Shown here in pieces: positions 41,477 through 51,900 of a stretch of 64,000 nt of DNA. The notes below the pieces were generated by a model. The model was not told the DNA's origin. It ran no database searches and worked only from the letters and a program-made list of their open reading frames with translations. Source of the stretch: Ktedonosporobacter rubrisoli (GTDB lineage: Bacteria; Chloroflexota; Ktedonobacteria; Ktedonobacterales; Ktedonobacteraceae); assembly GCF_004208415.1 (NCBI RefSeq), contig NZ_CP035758.1:744001-808000 (forward strand), in the 5' to 3' direction. Positions within the stretch are counted from its first letter, which is position 1. Every line of letters starts with the position of its first letter. A program made the position numbers and the translations under genes.

Positions 41477-42484
41477 ATGACGGTTCATCTCAAAGATATT
41501 GCAGCCTACACGGGGGTCTCGATTAAGACGGTTTCTAATGTCGTGAATGGCAATTATGAACATGTTGGACCGAAGACGAGGACCCTCGTGCTTGAGGCCA
41601 TCAAGAAATTGAACTATAAGCCGAATGTGGCAGCACGTCATTTGCGCAAGGCTCCGGTAGGTGTTCTGGCTTATGCTTTTCCCGATCTTGCCAACCCTTA
41701 TTTTGCCGAAGTTGGAGAGGCAATTGTAGCGGTAGCAAATCAGCAGGGCTACACTGTTTTATTGGATTTTACATCGGCTCAGAGGGATAAAGAGCTCAAC
41801 GTGCTGACGGGCCTCCAACCACATTTGCTCGATGGCGTAATTCTTGACTCTCATGCCCTGGATCTAGAGGATATTGTGCTCAATGATACTCAGAGGCCAA
41901 TTGTATTACTTGGTGAGCGGCTCTTTGGCGCGTCTGTCGATCACATTTTGATTGATAACGTGGCTGCCTCTTATACGGCAACCAAGCATTTATTAAGTCT
42001 GGGTAAGCGACGTATTGCCGCAATAGGTGTGCAGCAGTGCAGAAGCGAGGCGCCATCCTTACGTTTACAGGGTTTTATTCAAGCTCTGACTGAAGAGGGT
42101 CTGGCCGTTGATGAGGCCTTGCTGCTTGAAGGTGGACTATGGCATCGAGCAGACGGCGCTGCGGCTATGCGCCGGTTGCTCTCTCTAGACGAACCACCGG
42201 ATGCTGTTTGTTGTTTTAACGATCTGATGGCCCTGGGCGCGCTATCAGTTCTCAACGAGTCTAGTTACCGCGTCCCTGGGGATATTGCGATTATCGGCAT
42301 TGATGATATAGAGGATGGCCGCTATGCAAATCCGGCCCTCAGCACGATAGCGCCTGACAAACATGAGATTGCACGCCTGGCGGTAACATTATTGGTCGAG
42401 CGCATTAAGGGTACGCGCAATGGTCCTCCTGAATGCATCAAGGCTCCTTTCCGCCTCTGTCCTCGGGCCAGTACTTTGGGATAG
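41477..42484 (+). CDS. LacI-family transcriptional regulator
   Basis: A 335-residue repressor. The N-terminal HTH is VHLKDIAAYTGVSIKTVSNV followed by the hinge helix VVNGNYEHVGPKTRTLVLEA and YKPNVAARHLRKA, the consensus for DNA-minor-groove insertion. The periplasmic-binding-like domain has YAFPDLANPYFAEVGEAIVA, DHILIDNVAASYTATKHLLS and PDAVCCFNDLMALGALSVLN near the C-terminus. It is divergent from the sugar operon, whose promoter carries a perfect palindrome. It probably represses the operon until an imported sugar binds. Confidence 0.92.
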   Translation: MTVHLKDIAAYTGVSIKTVSNVVNGNYEHVGPKTRTLVLEAIKKLNYKPNVAARHLRKAPVGVLAYAFPDLANPYFAEVGEAIVAVANQQGYTVLLDFTSAQRDKELNVLTGLQPHLLDGVILDSHALDLEDIVLNDTQRPIVLLGERLFGASVDHILIDNVAASYTATKHLLSLGKRRIAAIGVQQCRSEAPSLRLQGFIQALTEEGLAVDEALLLEGGLWHRADGAAAMRRLLSLDEPPDAVCCFNDLMALGALSVLNESSYRVPGDIAIIGIDDIEDGRYANPALSTIAPDKHEIARLAVTLLVERIKGTRNGPPECIKAPFRLCPRASTLG

Positions 42485-42674
42485 GATTGATGTCCTGCAT
42501 TCCTTGTTGACCCGATCTTCTCCTTCACATCTGCGGGCTTATGCTTGTACTATCCTTCACAATATCATCTGGTTAGAAAGGAATGCCAGGCTTCCCGGTG
42601 CTCTTCTGTTGACATCCTTAGATGGCCTGTTATCATAACCCTAAATTAGGAAAGCCCTTCCCTCAATACGATAA

Positions 42675-42990
42675 GGGAAGTTCTTAGGAAGAGAACAGCC
42701 CGCAGCCGATTGGGAGGTGCATCCAACGACGCCCTGGAACTATGCTCTGCCGATCGATAGAGAGCAGCCCGAGCGCAGTAGCGTTCTAGAGACCCGTCCT
42801 ACTGGCGAGCATCCGTTTGCGGCTGCCGAGGCTCCAGTGCTACTGCATATAAAAGGAAGAAGGGCACCTGAGTAAAGGCTCGAAAAGAATGCGGCCGGTC
42901 CACTCTTCAGAGCCGTCGGTGGATTTGACGTTGATCCCTTATGGTTGCGCGAGCTTGCGCATCACCGAGTTTCCTACGCTTCCGGCGTAG
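42675..42990 (+). pseudogene. decayed C-terminus of a GH127-like glycoside hydrolase
   Basis: The plus strand encodes the C-terminal tail of a beta-L-arabinofuranosidase-type (GH127/DUF1680-like) enzyme: REQPAADWEVHPTTPWNYAL, PID..., VLETRPTGEHPFAAAEAPVL, LHIKGRRAPE, stop, RLEKNAAGPL, and after a frameshift VDLTLIPYGCASLRITEFP. A TAA replaces the expected Trp after PE, and the reading frame then shifts by one. The rest of the enzyme is missing. It lies just downstream of the LacI gene next to the sugar operon. Family assignment is from pattern memory. Confidence 0.65.
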
Positions 42991-43020
42991 TATAATTTAC
43001 GATGCATTTTTTACTGGCTC

Positions 43021-43962
43021 TCAGGAATTGTCCTGGAGAAGAGTAAGCACCCGTTCGCGCATCCACTGATAGGCTTCCGGCTTGTTCATATGAGCGTAGA
43101 AACGCAGCGCACTCAGACAGATGTAACACTGATAGCAGTGCACGCGCTGCTCATATGCCGGCAGCTCAAAGCCACGCTGTGTATAGTAGCGCCGGATATA
43201 CTCAGCCGTCTGCTGTCCTGGAAACCATAAATCCAACCAGGCGATATCATAGACAAAATCGCCATAGAGCGCGCCTATCCAGTCAAGCACAGCCACGATT
43301 CTATTCTCGCGCACAAGCACATTGTCAAAGCCATAATCGCCATGGACGAGATAGCGTTCTTCTGGACAATATGCAAGCAGCTCGCTCATCCGGGCATAGA
43401 GGCACTCGTAGAGATCGCGTTCCAGGAAGGATGTCTCAAAGAGCTGATGCCACTTCCCAAAGTATTCATCCTCGTCTCCCTCAGCGTTTACCCCGCTAAG
43501 AAACTCGCGCCAGCTAGAGCGCCTCCCAACGCCCTTTGCATCGAATACGCCGTAGCCGCTGCCGTCCGGCACAGCGCATTGATGAATAGCATACATCGTC
43601 TCGATCAGCGCAGGAAAAGCCTGCTTGTAAGCCTCAATGGGCAGACTCTTCATGGTCTGGCCCTCGATCTTATGAGAAATGGCCCCCTGGAAATCCTGAA
43701 ACTTGCCAACGTAAACAATAGTAGGGATCGGAATTTGTCCAGAGCCGAAGTGCTGGGACACATAGAGCTCTTTGGCAAAATTGACGCCCATAGTATCGAA
43801 ATTGAAGCGTACAATATACTCCTGGCCAGCTGTACGGCAAGCAAAAGCTTGCGCAACTTCGCCCCCGTCCAGCATTGTCAGGTTCTCGATAGGCGTGGCA
43901 AAATGGCTACGCAAAAAGGTAAGTACTTGTTCGGGTTGGAGAGTTGGCTTAGATCCGGGCAT
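43021..43962 (-). CDS. aminoglycoside-phosphotransferase-family kinase
   Basis: A 313-residue kinase-fold protein. The catalytic loop is RYLVHGDYGFDNVLVRENRI (HGDYGFDN, about residues 206-213) and the metal site is AVLDWIGALYGDFVYDIAWL (LDWIGALYGD). The N-lobe includes YIVRFNFDTMGVNFAKELYV with the Lys. ATG 43962 follows AAGGAGATTTC; the frame extends six codons further upstream. Members of this family include aminoglycoside and fructosamine-like kinases. It is not closely similar to the phosphotransferase at 29042. Substrate unknown. Confidence 0.86.
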   Translation of the reverse strand: MPGSKPTLQPEQVLTFLRSHFATPIENLTMLDGGEVAQAFACRTAGQEYIVRFNFDTMGVNFAKELYVSQHFGSGQIPIPTIVYVGKFQDFQGAISHKIEGQTMKSLPIEAYKQAFPALIETMYAIHQCAVPDGSGYGVFDAKGVGRRSSWREFLSGVNAEGDEDEYFGKWHQLFETSFLERDLYECLYARMSELLAYCPEERYLVHGDYGFDNVLVRENRIVAVLDWIGALYGDFVYDIAWLDLWFPGQQTAEYIRRYYTQRGFELPAYEQRVHCYQCYICLSALRFYAHMNKPEAYQWMRERVLTLLQDNS

Positions 43963-44832
43963 AGAAATCTCCTTAAACATAAAAGCTAGCTAACATTACG
44001 CGAAACTCAGGCCATCTGAGCGCAATAATTGATAGAATGAGCCGGGCCGTTATGCCAGCTATTAATTGCGCTGAGAATAACCTTGCACGTCAATGCATGA
44101 TCTGCATCAAAAAAGGGGTAGAGATGGCAGTGTAAATTTCTTGAGGAGAAAGATCAGCACCGCTCACTCATGTTGCGCTACCAGGAAAGGAAGTTCCTCC
44201 TGAATATCACACAGCTAAGCAAGCCATAAACAGCGCCATGCGCGCCAAAGCAGAAAACACGCCCGGGCAGAGGAATGCCGGATTCCGCCGGAAAACTGTG
44301 GTATCGAGGGAGATCTTCGCCTAGTAGCGAGGAGAGATAGGTAAAGTCCAGGTCATGGGTAAAACCTTTCAATACTAGTAAATTAATGCACGTACTTACT
44401 ATACACTAAGTTCTAAAAACGTGTCAATGGATAATCTCATCTTTACAGGGCTATTTAATGTTCCTGTTTTTGTCCCACCCATCCATCCAAGAAGAAGAAA
44501 AAATGGGAACGCCCCATGCCCCGGCAGAGGATTGGCCGTCCTCTGCGCTCCTGCCTCTGACGAGATATAAATAGCCCCGCCCTCTTTAGGGCAAACGCAA
44601 CAATGTTGACAGCCATTTTCTCTATTTATGGCCGTGACAGCAGAAAGTCAATAAACCCGTTGAGCAATGAATAGCTCTACAGGTAGCTTGTGAACAATTA
44701 CCTTGTTTGCCTCTAAGTATCAGCTATGCTATATGCACATTAAAGGAAAATACTGCGCCAGGCCTTTATTCTCTAGTACAAACTATTTTTCCCAGAAATG
44801 AGCAAATATTTACATATCAAAAAAGGAAATAT
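43963..44832. other. long intergenic region with stem-loops
   Basis: About 870 bases lack a convincing gene; a 64-codon frame (44178-44372, minus) has no motif or ribosome site. GCAGAGGA (44524-44531) pairs perfectly with TCCTCTGC (44539-44546) around seven bases, and GCCCT-CTTT-AGGGC follows downstream. These could be a transcript end or an attenuator-like leader for the pentapeptide gene. Confidence 0.4.
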
Positions 44833-47130
44833 ATGTCTGATAACACCCATCTTACCATCCTCATGCAGGGCGCTGAAACCTGGAACCGTTGGCGGCAAGA
44901 GTACCCTGGCATTATTCCCGATCTGAGCCATGAACATTTAGAGGCCGTCGATTTAACAGCTATCAACTTGAGCAATAGCAAGCTGCAGGCCTGCACTTTC
45001 TATTATGCCCGCCTACATAACGCTGATCTGCGCGAAGCAGACCTGAGCGAGACAGATTTTTTCTCGGCAGATCTCAGCAAAGCCAATTTAGCGCAAGCCA
45101 ATCTCAGCAAATCCTACCTAAAACAAGCTATTCTTGAGGATGCAGATCTGGACCACGCGGATCTCAGCCGGGCCATCCTCTATAAGGCGCGCCTGCGCCA
45201 GGCCAATCTCTCGGGGGCGAGTCTAAGCGAGGCGGACCTGAGCCACGCCGATTTAAGCAACGCTACCCTGAATAGAACCCGTTTCTATAAAGCCCACCTG
45301 GCGGGCGCTGATTTAAGCGAGTGTGCATTGAATAACGCCAATCTCATGTATGCTGACCTGAGCCATGCTGATCTGCGTAGAGCTAATCTGGCCGGCACGG
45401 ATCTGAGCCACGCTAACCTCAGCGAGGCCAATCTCAGCCACGCCAACCTCAACGCGAGCAGGCTAAGCCGGGCCAATTTAAGCGAGGCTAATCTCAGCCA
45501 TGCTACACTCAACGGGTCGCGCTTCAGCTTTACGCTTCTGAAGCGGGCTAATCTCAGTCGGGCAAGCCTGATTGGAGCTCATCTGGATGGCGCTGATCTG
45601 AGCGAAGCCAATCTATGCGATGTAGCCCTTAATCAGGCCAGTCTCAATAGCGCCAATCTCAGCCGAGCTGATCTACGCAACGCAGATCTCAGTAAGAGCA
45701 GTTTGTATGAAGCCGATCTTAGCAGCGCTCGGCTCAATTGGGCTAACCTGCGCCGGACCGTCCTTGATGGGGCAATCCTGCGCTTTGCTGATTTGAGTGA
45801 AGCCAATCTACGCAAGAGCAAGTTACGCAAGGCCAGATTGCGCCTGGCTCGCCTCTTCCATACTGAGATGACAGGCTGCGATCTGCGCGAAGCCCATTTG
45901 CCTGGAGCAGATTTACGAAATGCTATACTCAACAACGCCTTGCTCAATGGCGCCAATCTCAGTCGGGCGGTGCTGGACGAGGCAAGCCTTTTCCAGGCTA
46001 CGCTCGATCAAGCCATTCTAGAGAAGGCCAGCCTATGTAAAGCCGATCTGCAAAAAGCCAAGCTCAAGCATGTTAAAGCGAGTAAGGCCAGGTTTGATGG
46101 GGCCAATTTAAGCGAGGCCGATCTCACACAGAGCAATTTGAGTGAAGCCAGCCTGGTACAGGCTCAACTATTTAAGGCCCATCTTGACAGTGCTAATTTG
46201 GGCAGTGCCAGATTAAAGCAGGCAAACTTACAAGCGGCCAGGCTTCACCACGCTGAGCTCAGCCGGGCCATCCTTGACGAAGCAGATTTGAGCGAAGCTG
46301 AGCTGAACGGGGCTCGCCTTAATTCAACACAGCTCAATCGCACAAATCTCAGCAAGGCACATCTGCTGACCTGCCTGCTGGACGGAGCCAATCTTATCGG
46401 GGCCAGGTTGCAGCAGGCAAACCTGAGCCAGGCCGACCTTACCGATGCTGAGCTAAGCCAGGCTGATCTGAGCTCGGCCGATCTGAGCGGGTCAAGGCTC
46501 TGTGGCACCAGCCTGGCTGGCAGCAACCTGAGTTACGCGCGCTTGAACGGCTGCACAATCCTTGATATTACTGATCGTGATATGCAGCTTGACGGCGCTA
46601 TACAAAAAGACCTGCTCATCTCTCCTCAACAGGAGCCGCGTCTTACGCTCGATGGATTTACGCTTGCCTGCTCTCTCTCGCTCTGGCTTCACGATCAACA
46701 GGCCTGGCCGCCACAAAATTTCAAAGCTGGTCTGATTGCCGGCCACTTCAACGCCGAACGCACTGCCAGCATGAATATGTTTAAAGATATCACGCTTACA
46801 AAGGGCTACACGCCCCTCGTGCTTAACTTCGAGGGCGTCAATAGCCGGCATTCAGCACAAACCAGCAAATATGGCTATAGGAAATATTTAACGAAATTGA
46901 GCTCAATAATAAGCTTTGTGCTGCTTGATACGCATTGCCTGACGCCCGAGATGTGGGAATTATTCGAGTCGTCAGCCATTCCGTTGCAGCCGCTGGCCCT
47001 GAAGGAAGAGCCGCCAGAGCTACAACTGCAGTCCGGGTCGCGTTACGTACTTCCAACTCTATTTTATACAGATCAAGATGATTTACGGCAAGCGGTTGCC
47101 CAGAGCATCACAAACATTCTCGCCAAATAA
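44833..47130 (+). CDS. giant pentapeptide-repeat protein with C-terminal TIR-like domain
   Basis: A 765-residue protein. ATG 44833 follows AAAGGAAAT; the longer frame from 44707 is unlikely. Residues 1-30 share the LMQGAETWNRWRQEYPGI module with the small pentapeptide protein at 25063. Residues about 32-590 are A(D/N)LSxA repeats, roughly 110 pentapeptides, forming one long quadrilateral beta helix. Residues about 600-765 are a separate alpha/beta domain: FKAGLIAGHFNAERTASMN, YTPLVLNFEG, ISFVLLDTHCLTPEMWELFE and IPLQPLALKEE. This matches the C-terminal TIR-like (Rossmann-type) domain seen on many cyanobacterial pentapeptide proteins, as I remember it. The function is unknown. Confidence 0.82.
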   Translation: MSDNTHLTILMQGAETWNRWRQEYPGIIPDLSHEHLEAVDLTAINLSNSKLQACTFYYARLHNADLREADLSETDFFSADLSKANLAQANLSKSYLKQAILEDADLDHADLSRAILYKARLRQANLSGASLSEADLSHADLSNATLNRTRFYKAHLAGADLSECALNNANLMYADLSHADLRRANLAGTDLSHANLSEANLSHANLNASRLSRANLSEANLSHATLNGSRFSFTLLKRANLSRASLIGAHLDGADLSEANLCDVALNQASLNSANLSRADLRNADLSKSSLYEADLSSARLNWANLRRTVLDGAILRFADLSEANLRKSKLRKARLRLARLFHTEMTGCDLREAHLPGADLRNAILNNALLNGANLSRAVLDEASLFQATLDQAILEKASLCKADLQKAKLKHVKASKARFDGANLSEADLTQSNLSEASLVQAQLFKAHLDSANLGSARLKQANLQAARLHHAELSRAILDEADLSEAELNGARLNSTQLNRTNLSKAHLLTCLLDGANLIGARLQQANLSQADLTDAELSQADLSSADLSGSRLCGTSLAGSNLSYARLNGCTILDITDRDMQLDGAIQKDLLISPQQEPRLTLDGFTLACSLSLWLHDQQAWPPQNFKAGLIAGHFNAERTASMNMFKDITLTKGYTPLVLNFEGVNSRHSAQTSKYGYRKYLTKLSSIISFVLLDTHCLTPEMWELFESSAIPLQPLALKEEPPELQLQSGSRYVLPTLFYTDQDDLRQAVAQSITNILAK

Positions 47131-47145
47131 TTTGCCCTATCCGCC

Positions 47146-47172
47146 CCAGAGCTGCAGATTGAGCAGCTCTGG
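47146..47172 (+). terminator. hairpin after pentapeptide gene
   Basis: CCAGAGCTGC (47146-47155) pairs perfectly with GCAGCTCTGG (47163-47172) around a seven-base loop, 15 bases after the stop. There is no U tract, so termination would not be purely intrinsic. Confidence 0.6.
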
Positions 47173-47403
47173 AATACGGCGTTCGCCAAGCATAGCTCCG
47201 GCCAAAAGGCAGCGAAGAGCTACACATAGCATTACGCCTGCCAAATTGCTAAAATAGTCAGTACTTGCCACCAACGCTACGGCTATGTAGTATTATTATG
47301 GCCATTGGCAAGAGATGGATTCCCGCACCTGGCAAATCCATCTTTAGCAACAATATTTCAGCTGATATATTCTTCTCTTATATTAAGGTCTCGGAGGAGC
47401 TAG

Positions 47404-48648
47404 ATGAGTGATGAGCAGAGAGGACCATTAGCCGGCTTTCGCGTGCTAGAATTAGGCAATATGATCGCCGCTCCCTTTGCCGGGCGGCTTTTTGCTGAGT
47501 TTGGGGCTGAGGTAATCAAAGTTGAGCGTCCAAAGGTAGGGGATGAGCTCCGCCGCTGGCGACTCTTCAGGGGCGAGAATTCCCTATTCTGGTATCTACA
47601 AGCGCGGAATAAGAAGTCAATTACCCTCGATTTACGCAAACCAGAGGGACAGGAGATTGCCCTCAAGCTGCTAAGCCACGTTGATGTGGTCCTGGAAAAT
47701 TTCCGCCCCGGCACGCTGGAAAAATGGAATCTCGGCTATGAAGCTATGAAGCGCGTGAACTCGGATATTATCCTCGTGCGCATCTCTGGCTATGGACAAG
47801 ACGGCCCGTATAAAGATCGCCCAGGTTTTGCCAGCGTCGCAGAGGCCATGGGAGGTCTACGCACGCTGACCGGCTATCCCGATCGGCCTCCAACGCGTAT
47901 GGGCGTTAGCCTTGGCGATTCACTGGCCGGAATGTTTGGGGCGATCGGTGCCCTGATGGCACTGCTACACCGCGAACGTCAACGGCAGAATGAGCAATCC
48001 ACGACGGGACAGGGTAATGGCCAGATTATCGATGTCGCGCTTTACGAATCCGTCTTTGCTGTTCTGGATTCTACGCTGCCCGAATACGATGGCTATGGCA
48101 TCGTTCGCCAGCGCACCGGCAACACTCTGCCGGGTATTACGCCCTCCAATATTTATCCTTGTCGGGAAAACAAATGGGCAGCTATCGGCGGTAATGCCGA
48201 TGCCATCTTCAAACGACTTATGCACGCCATTGGACATCCAGAGCTGGCCGACGATCGCCGTTTTGTCGATAACGCCGCCCGATCGCAGCACCAGGAGTTT
48301 CTTGATACTACCATCGCTGAGTGGACGGCGCAGCGCACGTTAGATGAGGTCATAACAGCCATGGTTGAGGCCAGCGTGCCGGCCGGTCCGATCTACGATG
48401 CCTCGGATATCGTCAAAGATCCGCAGTTTCAGGCCAGGGAGATGCTGGAAGAGCATAGCGTGGAAATCGAGCCAGGCAAGCCGGAGCCCATTCGCTTCCC
48501 GGGCATCGTTCCCAGGCTGAGCAAGACGCCAGGGGCAACGCAGTGGCTCGGTCCCCAGCTTGGCGCGCAGAATGCAGAAATCTATGAGAGCTTACTTAAA
48601 TTATCACCAGAGCAGCTTGAAAGCCTGCAACAGGCGGGAGTAATCTAG
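47404..48648 (+). CDS. family III CoA-transferase (CaiB/BaiF type)
   Basis: A 414-residue class III CoA-transferase. LAGFRVLELGNMIAAPFAGR and LFAEFGAEVIKVERPKVGDE form the N-terminal fold. LDLRKPEGQEIALKLLSHVD precedes DVVLENFRPGTLEKWNLGYE (the canonical NFRPG). The catalytic Asp lies in TGYPDRPPTRMGVSLGDSLAG (about residue 177). The middle part shows the interlocked-ring pattern. It moves CoA between carboxylic acids such as carnitine, oxalate or benzylsuccinate; the acid here is unknown. The start follows CGGAGGAGC. It is monocistronic. Confidence 0.92.
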   Translation: MSDEQRGPLAGFRVLELGNMIAAPFAGRLFAEFGAEVIKVERPKVGDELRRWRLFRGENSLFWYLQARNKKSITLDLRKPEGQEIALKLLSHVDVVLENFRPGTLEKWNLGYEAMKRVNSDIILVRISGYGQDGPYKDRPGFASVAEAMGGLRTLTGYPDRPPTRMGVSLGDSLAGMFGAIGALMALLHRERQRQNEQSTTGQGNGQIIDVALYESVFAVLDSTLPEYDGYGIVRQRTGNTLPGITPSNIYPCRENKWAAIGGNADAIFKRLMHAIGHPELADDRRFVDNAARSQHQEFLDTTIAEWTAQRTLDEVITAMVEASVPAGPIYDASDIVKDPQFQAREMLEEHSVEIEPGKPEPIRFPGIVPRLSKTPGATQWLGPQLGAQNAEIYESLLKLSPEQLESLQQAGVI

Positions 48649-48827
48649 CGCCTGCGTTCATAAATGATGAAGGCAATTTTCAGCTTGAGCTCACGCATTG
48701 CGCAATTTCCGCTAACATGCGGCACTTCCTTTCAGGCTTGATAAAACTGATGAAAGTCGAACCGACTCTACCACAAAGTGTCAGCAGAATTCGGTTTTGC
48801 CTCATTGTCATGCCTCGACAGGTTTTT

Positions 48828-48883
48828 TGTTACCCAACAAACCAGTATGCTATACTGTTTTGCGATAGGCATGTTGGGTAACA
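48828..48883. promoter_or_regulatory. widely spaced inverted repeat over a promoter (MalT-like gene 1)
   Basis: TGTTACCCAACA (48828-48839) recurs as its exact reverse complement at 48872-48883, 32 bases apart. Each arm is itself a TGTT-N4-AACA dyad. Between them lies the extended -10 candidate TGCTATACT (48848-48856), with TTGTTA (48827-48832) as a possible -35. The layout suggests a regulator dimer at each arm around the promoter of the gene at 48921. Confidence 0.6.
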
Positions 48884-48920
48884 CTATCTATCACCAATTT
48901 TATATCTGAAAGGAACATGC

Positions 48921-51900
48921 ATGCCCAGGTACAGCGCCCATCAGCTCAAGTGGTCTGAGGATACGCAGAGCTACGAGTTCTTTATTGATGGTCAACTCTG
49001 TTCGTCAGCGCATGGCACTGATTGGTGGGAGAAAATTGCCGCGTTTTCGTTTCGGGGTCGCTCAGGAGACTATTGTACAGTGCGCAAGGAAACAAAGCAG
49101 CGGGGTGACGCCTATTGGTATGGGTATCGCCGCCAGGCAGGACGCCTTGTGAAACGGTACATTGGAAAAACTGTAGACCTCTCTCTGGCCCACCTGGAAA
49201 GCATCGCCAAGAGCCTTGCCAACGACAAACTGCCCTCTCCTACGCTGCCTGACATAGCTTCCAACGGCAGAGCAAAGGCGCAAGGAAATGCAGATGACAA
49301 GTCCACGCCAGGGCTTCTCGCTTCTAGACAAGATCATCTCCCGCTCTTAGCCACCAAGCTCTCGCCACCACGCCTGCCATCTCTACTGGTGGAGCGTTCA
49401 CGCTTGTTGATTCAGCTTGATGCTGCTCTTGCCCATAAGCTGACCTTGCTGCAAGCTCCTGCAGGTTTTGGCAAAACGACGATTGTAGCCCAGTGGATCA
49501 ACCAGCATAGCGCAGATAGCACCTGTCCTGCCGTAGCCTGGGTCTCGCTTGATGCTGGCGACAATGATCTTGTACGCTTCTTGCGCTATCTCATTGCGGC
49601 CTTTCAGAGTGTGCGAGATGATCTGGGGCAAGCGGCACTGATACGACTCTCCGCAGCCCTTTACCCTCCCTTCGAGAGTCCATCAATGGAAACGATCCTG
49701 ACGCTCTTGCTCAACGACCTGGCGAAGCTAGAGCAGAGTGGCTTGCTTGTCCTTGACGACTATCATACTATCACGGAACCGAGCCTGCATGAGATGCTGA
49801 CCTTTTTCTGCGATCATTTGCCCCCAACATGGCGTGTACTCCTGATGACGCGTAGTGAGCCGCCGCTACCCTTGCCGCGCTGGCGTGTCAGGGGAGAGCT
49901 CGCGGAAGTACATACCGCCGATCTGCGCTTTTTACCAGAGGAAACTGCAGTGTTTTTGAACAAGGCAGGGCAGCCAACCATGCTCTCAAACGAGGCCCTT
50001 TCACGGCTGGAAGGCACACTGGGTGGTTGGGCTGCCGGGCTGCGCATGCTCATCCTCGCCTTGCAGGGACAGCGAACATGGCACGAGGTTGAAAAGGCCC
50101 TTGTTTCTCTGAATGGTCAGGCCCGCTCAGCTTTTCCCTTCCGCCCGCTGCTTAATTACTTCGTGACAGAGATCCTCGATGCGCAAGCGGAAACCCTGCA
50201 GCGCTTTCTTTTGCAAACGAGCATGCTTAGTCGCCTGACCGGTTCTCTTTGTGAGGCTGTTACCGGCAGAGAGGACAGCGCAACGCTCTTAGAAACTGTA
50301 GAGCGAGCGGGGTTGTTTCTGGAAGCACAAGATGAGATAGGAGGAAGGGAACCGGAATATCGGTACCATCCCCTTTTCGCTGAGGCCTTGCGCATTGAGG
50401 CACGCCACCGCCTTGGTGAAGCTGCACTGCGAGCATTATCGCTACAGGCAAGCCGGTGGTACGAACAGCATGCCCTCCCCGCCGAAGCTGTTGATACTGC
50501 CTTGCTAGCACACGATATGGAGCGGACAGTCTATCTGATTGAGCGTCTGGATGCAACAAAACAACTTCCTGAACCGCAGACCCTGTGTCGCTGGCTTGAG
50601 CAGGTGCCTGATACGCTCCTATACGCTCATCCCCAGCTCTGCTTCTCGTATGCAACAGCCCTTCAGTTTTCTCAAGGAGCGCCTGTCTCCGAAACGAAAA
50701 AGGCCTACATCGACACTCTGCTAGGGAAGGCTGAGGAAGCCTGGCACAACCAGGGAGAGCAGACATGGCCTGGTGTAATTGCCGCATTTCGGGCCTTGAG
50801 AGATCTTGCCCCGACTACATTTCCGTCTGCTATAGAGCATGCCCGGCAAGCGCTTGCCTTGCTTCCTGAGCAGGAGAAAGATATCCGCATCCAGGGGTGG
50901 CGCAGCGCCTCCTTGAGTCTTGCCGGAATTGGCTGCATGCAAGAGGGATATTTTAGCGCAGCACAACCTATGCATCGTGAGGCATATGCCTATGCTCTAT
51001 CTGTTAATAACAGACAATTTGCCTGTGAAATGCTCTTGTTATTAGGATGGAATAGTTTTATGCTGGGCGAGCTTCATCTGGCGCATGAGTATTATCACCA
51101 GGCACTCTTTAATGCCAGAGAGCAGGAGGCACCTCAAGATATCGCCTCTGCCCTCTTTGGCCAGACCTGTATCTCCTTTGAGTGGAACGATCTTGCGGCA
51201 ACAGAGCAACAGCTACAAGAGGCAAGCACTTTGCTAGATGAAAAGGAAAATGGCTGGAGCGAGCATGCGGCCCTCTATTTTGCCCTCCTGCACCATGCAC
51301 AGGGCCAGATTAGCAGCGCGCAACAACAGCTTGTTGCCCTTCTTGCACGCCTGCAGGCATCGTCGGCCCCACTCTGGCTGCATCCTTTTGACATTCTAGG
51401 CTGGCAGATACGGCACTTGCTGGCAACTGGCGATCTGCAGAGCGCGCAACTTACGATGGAATCGTTGACGCCCTATGAGCACGAATTTTCCTTCATTCAG
51501 CACATCGAGGCTGCTATACTCCAGGCTCGGCTGCAGCTGGCTCAAGGCCAGGCACACACGGCGCTGCATCAGCTAGAGAACATCCTTCCCATTGTACAGG
51601 AGCAACAGCTCCTCCGCCATGTGATAGAGGTTCAGGTTCTTTATGCTCTCGCTTACGCCGCCAACAACCAGAAGGAGCAGGCCCGACGACGCTTGCATGT
51701 GACGCTCTCACAGGCGTATCACGAAGGTTTTATACGCCTTTTCCTCGCCGAAGGAGAACCATTAGTGCGCCTGCTACGCGCAACCATACCAACCATCCAG
51801 GAGAAACGGTTGCGCTCATATGCGCGGGCAATTCTCCGGGCTTTTACAACGGCCACTGCCGATAAAGAGGCAAGTGTCTCAAAGAGCTCCGTTTTTGAGC

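Noticed and set aside
29042..43962. The two APH-type kinases as an antibiotic-resistance cluster
   Set aside because: They are 13 kb apart, not closely similar, and have no mobile element or other resistance gene beside them; the family has many non-resistance members.
44178..44372. A 64-codon minus-strand frame in the gap before the pentapeptide gene
   Set aside because: No start signal and no motif; probably chance.
45285..46526. Long minus-strand frames opposite the pentapeptide gene
   Set aside because: They are Leu/Ala/Arg-rich shadows of the repetitive GCC/AAT/CTC codons on the plus strand.
44980..46550. Regular DNA repetition that might suggest a CRISPR-like or tandem-repeat array
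   Set aside because: The period is 15 bases and variable, caused by pentapeptide codons; there are no identical repeats with unique spacers.
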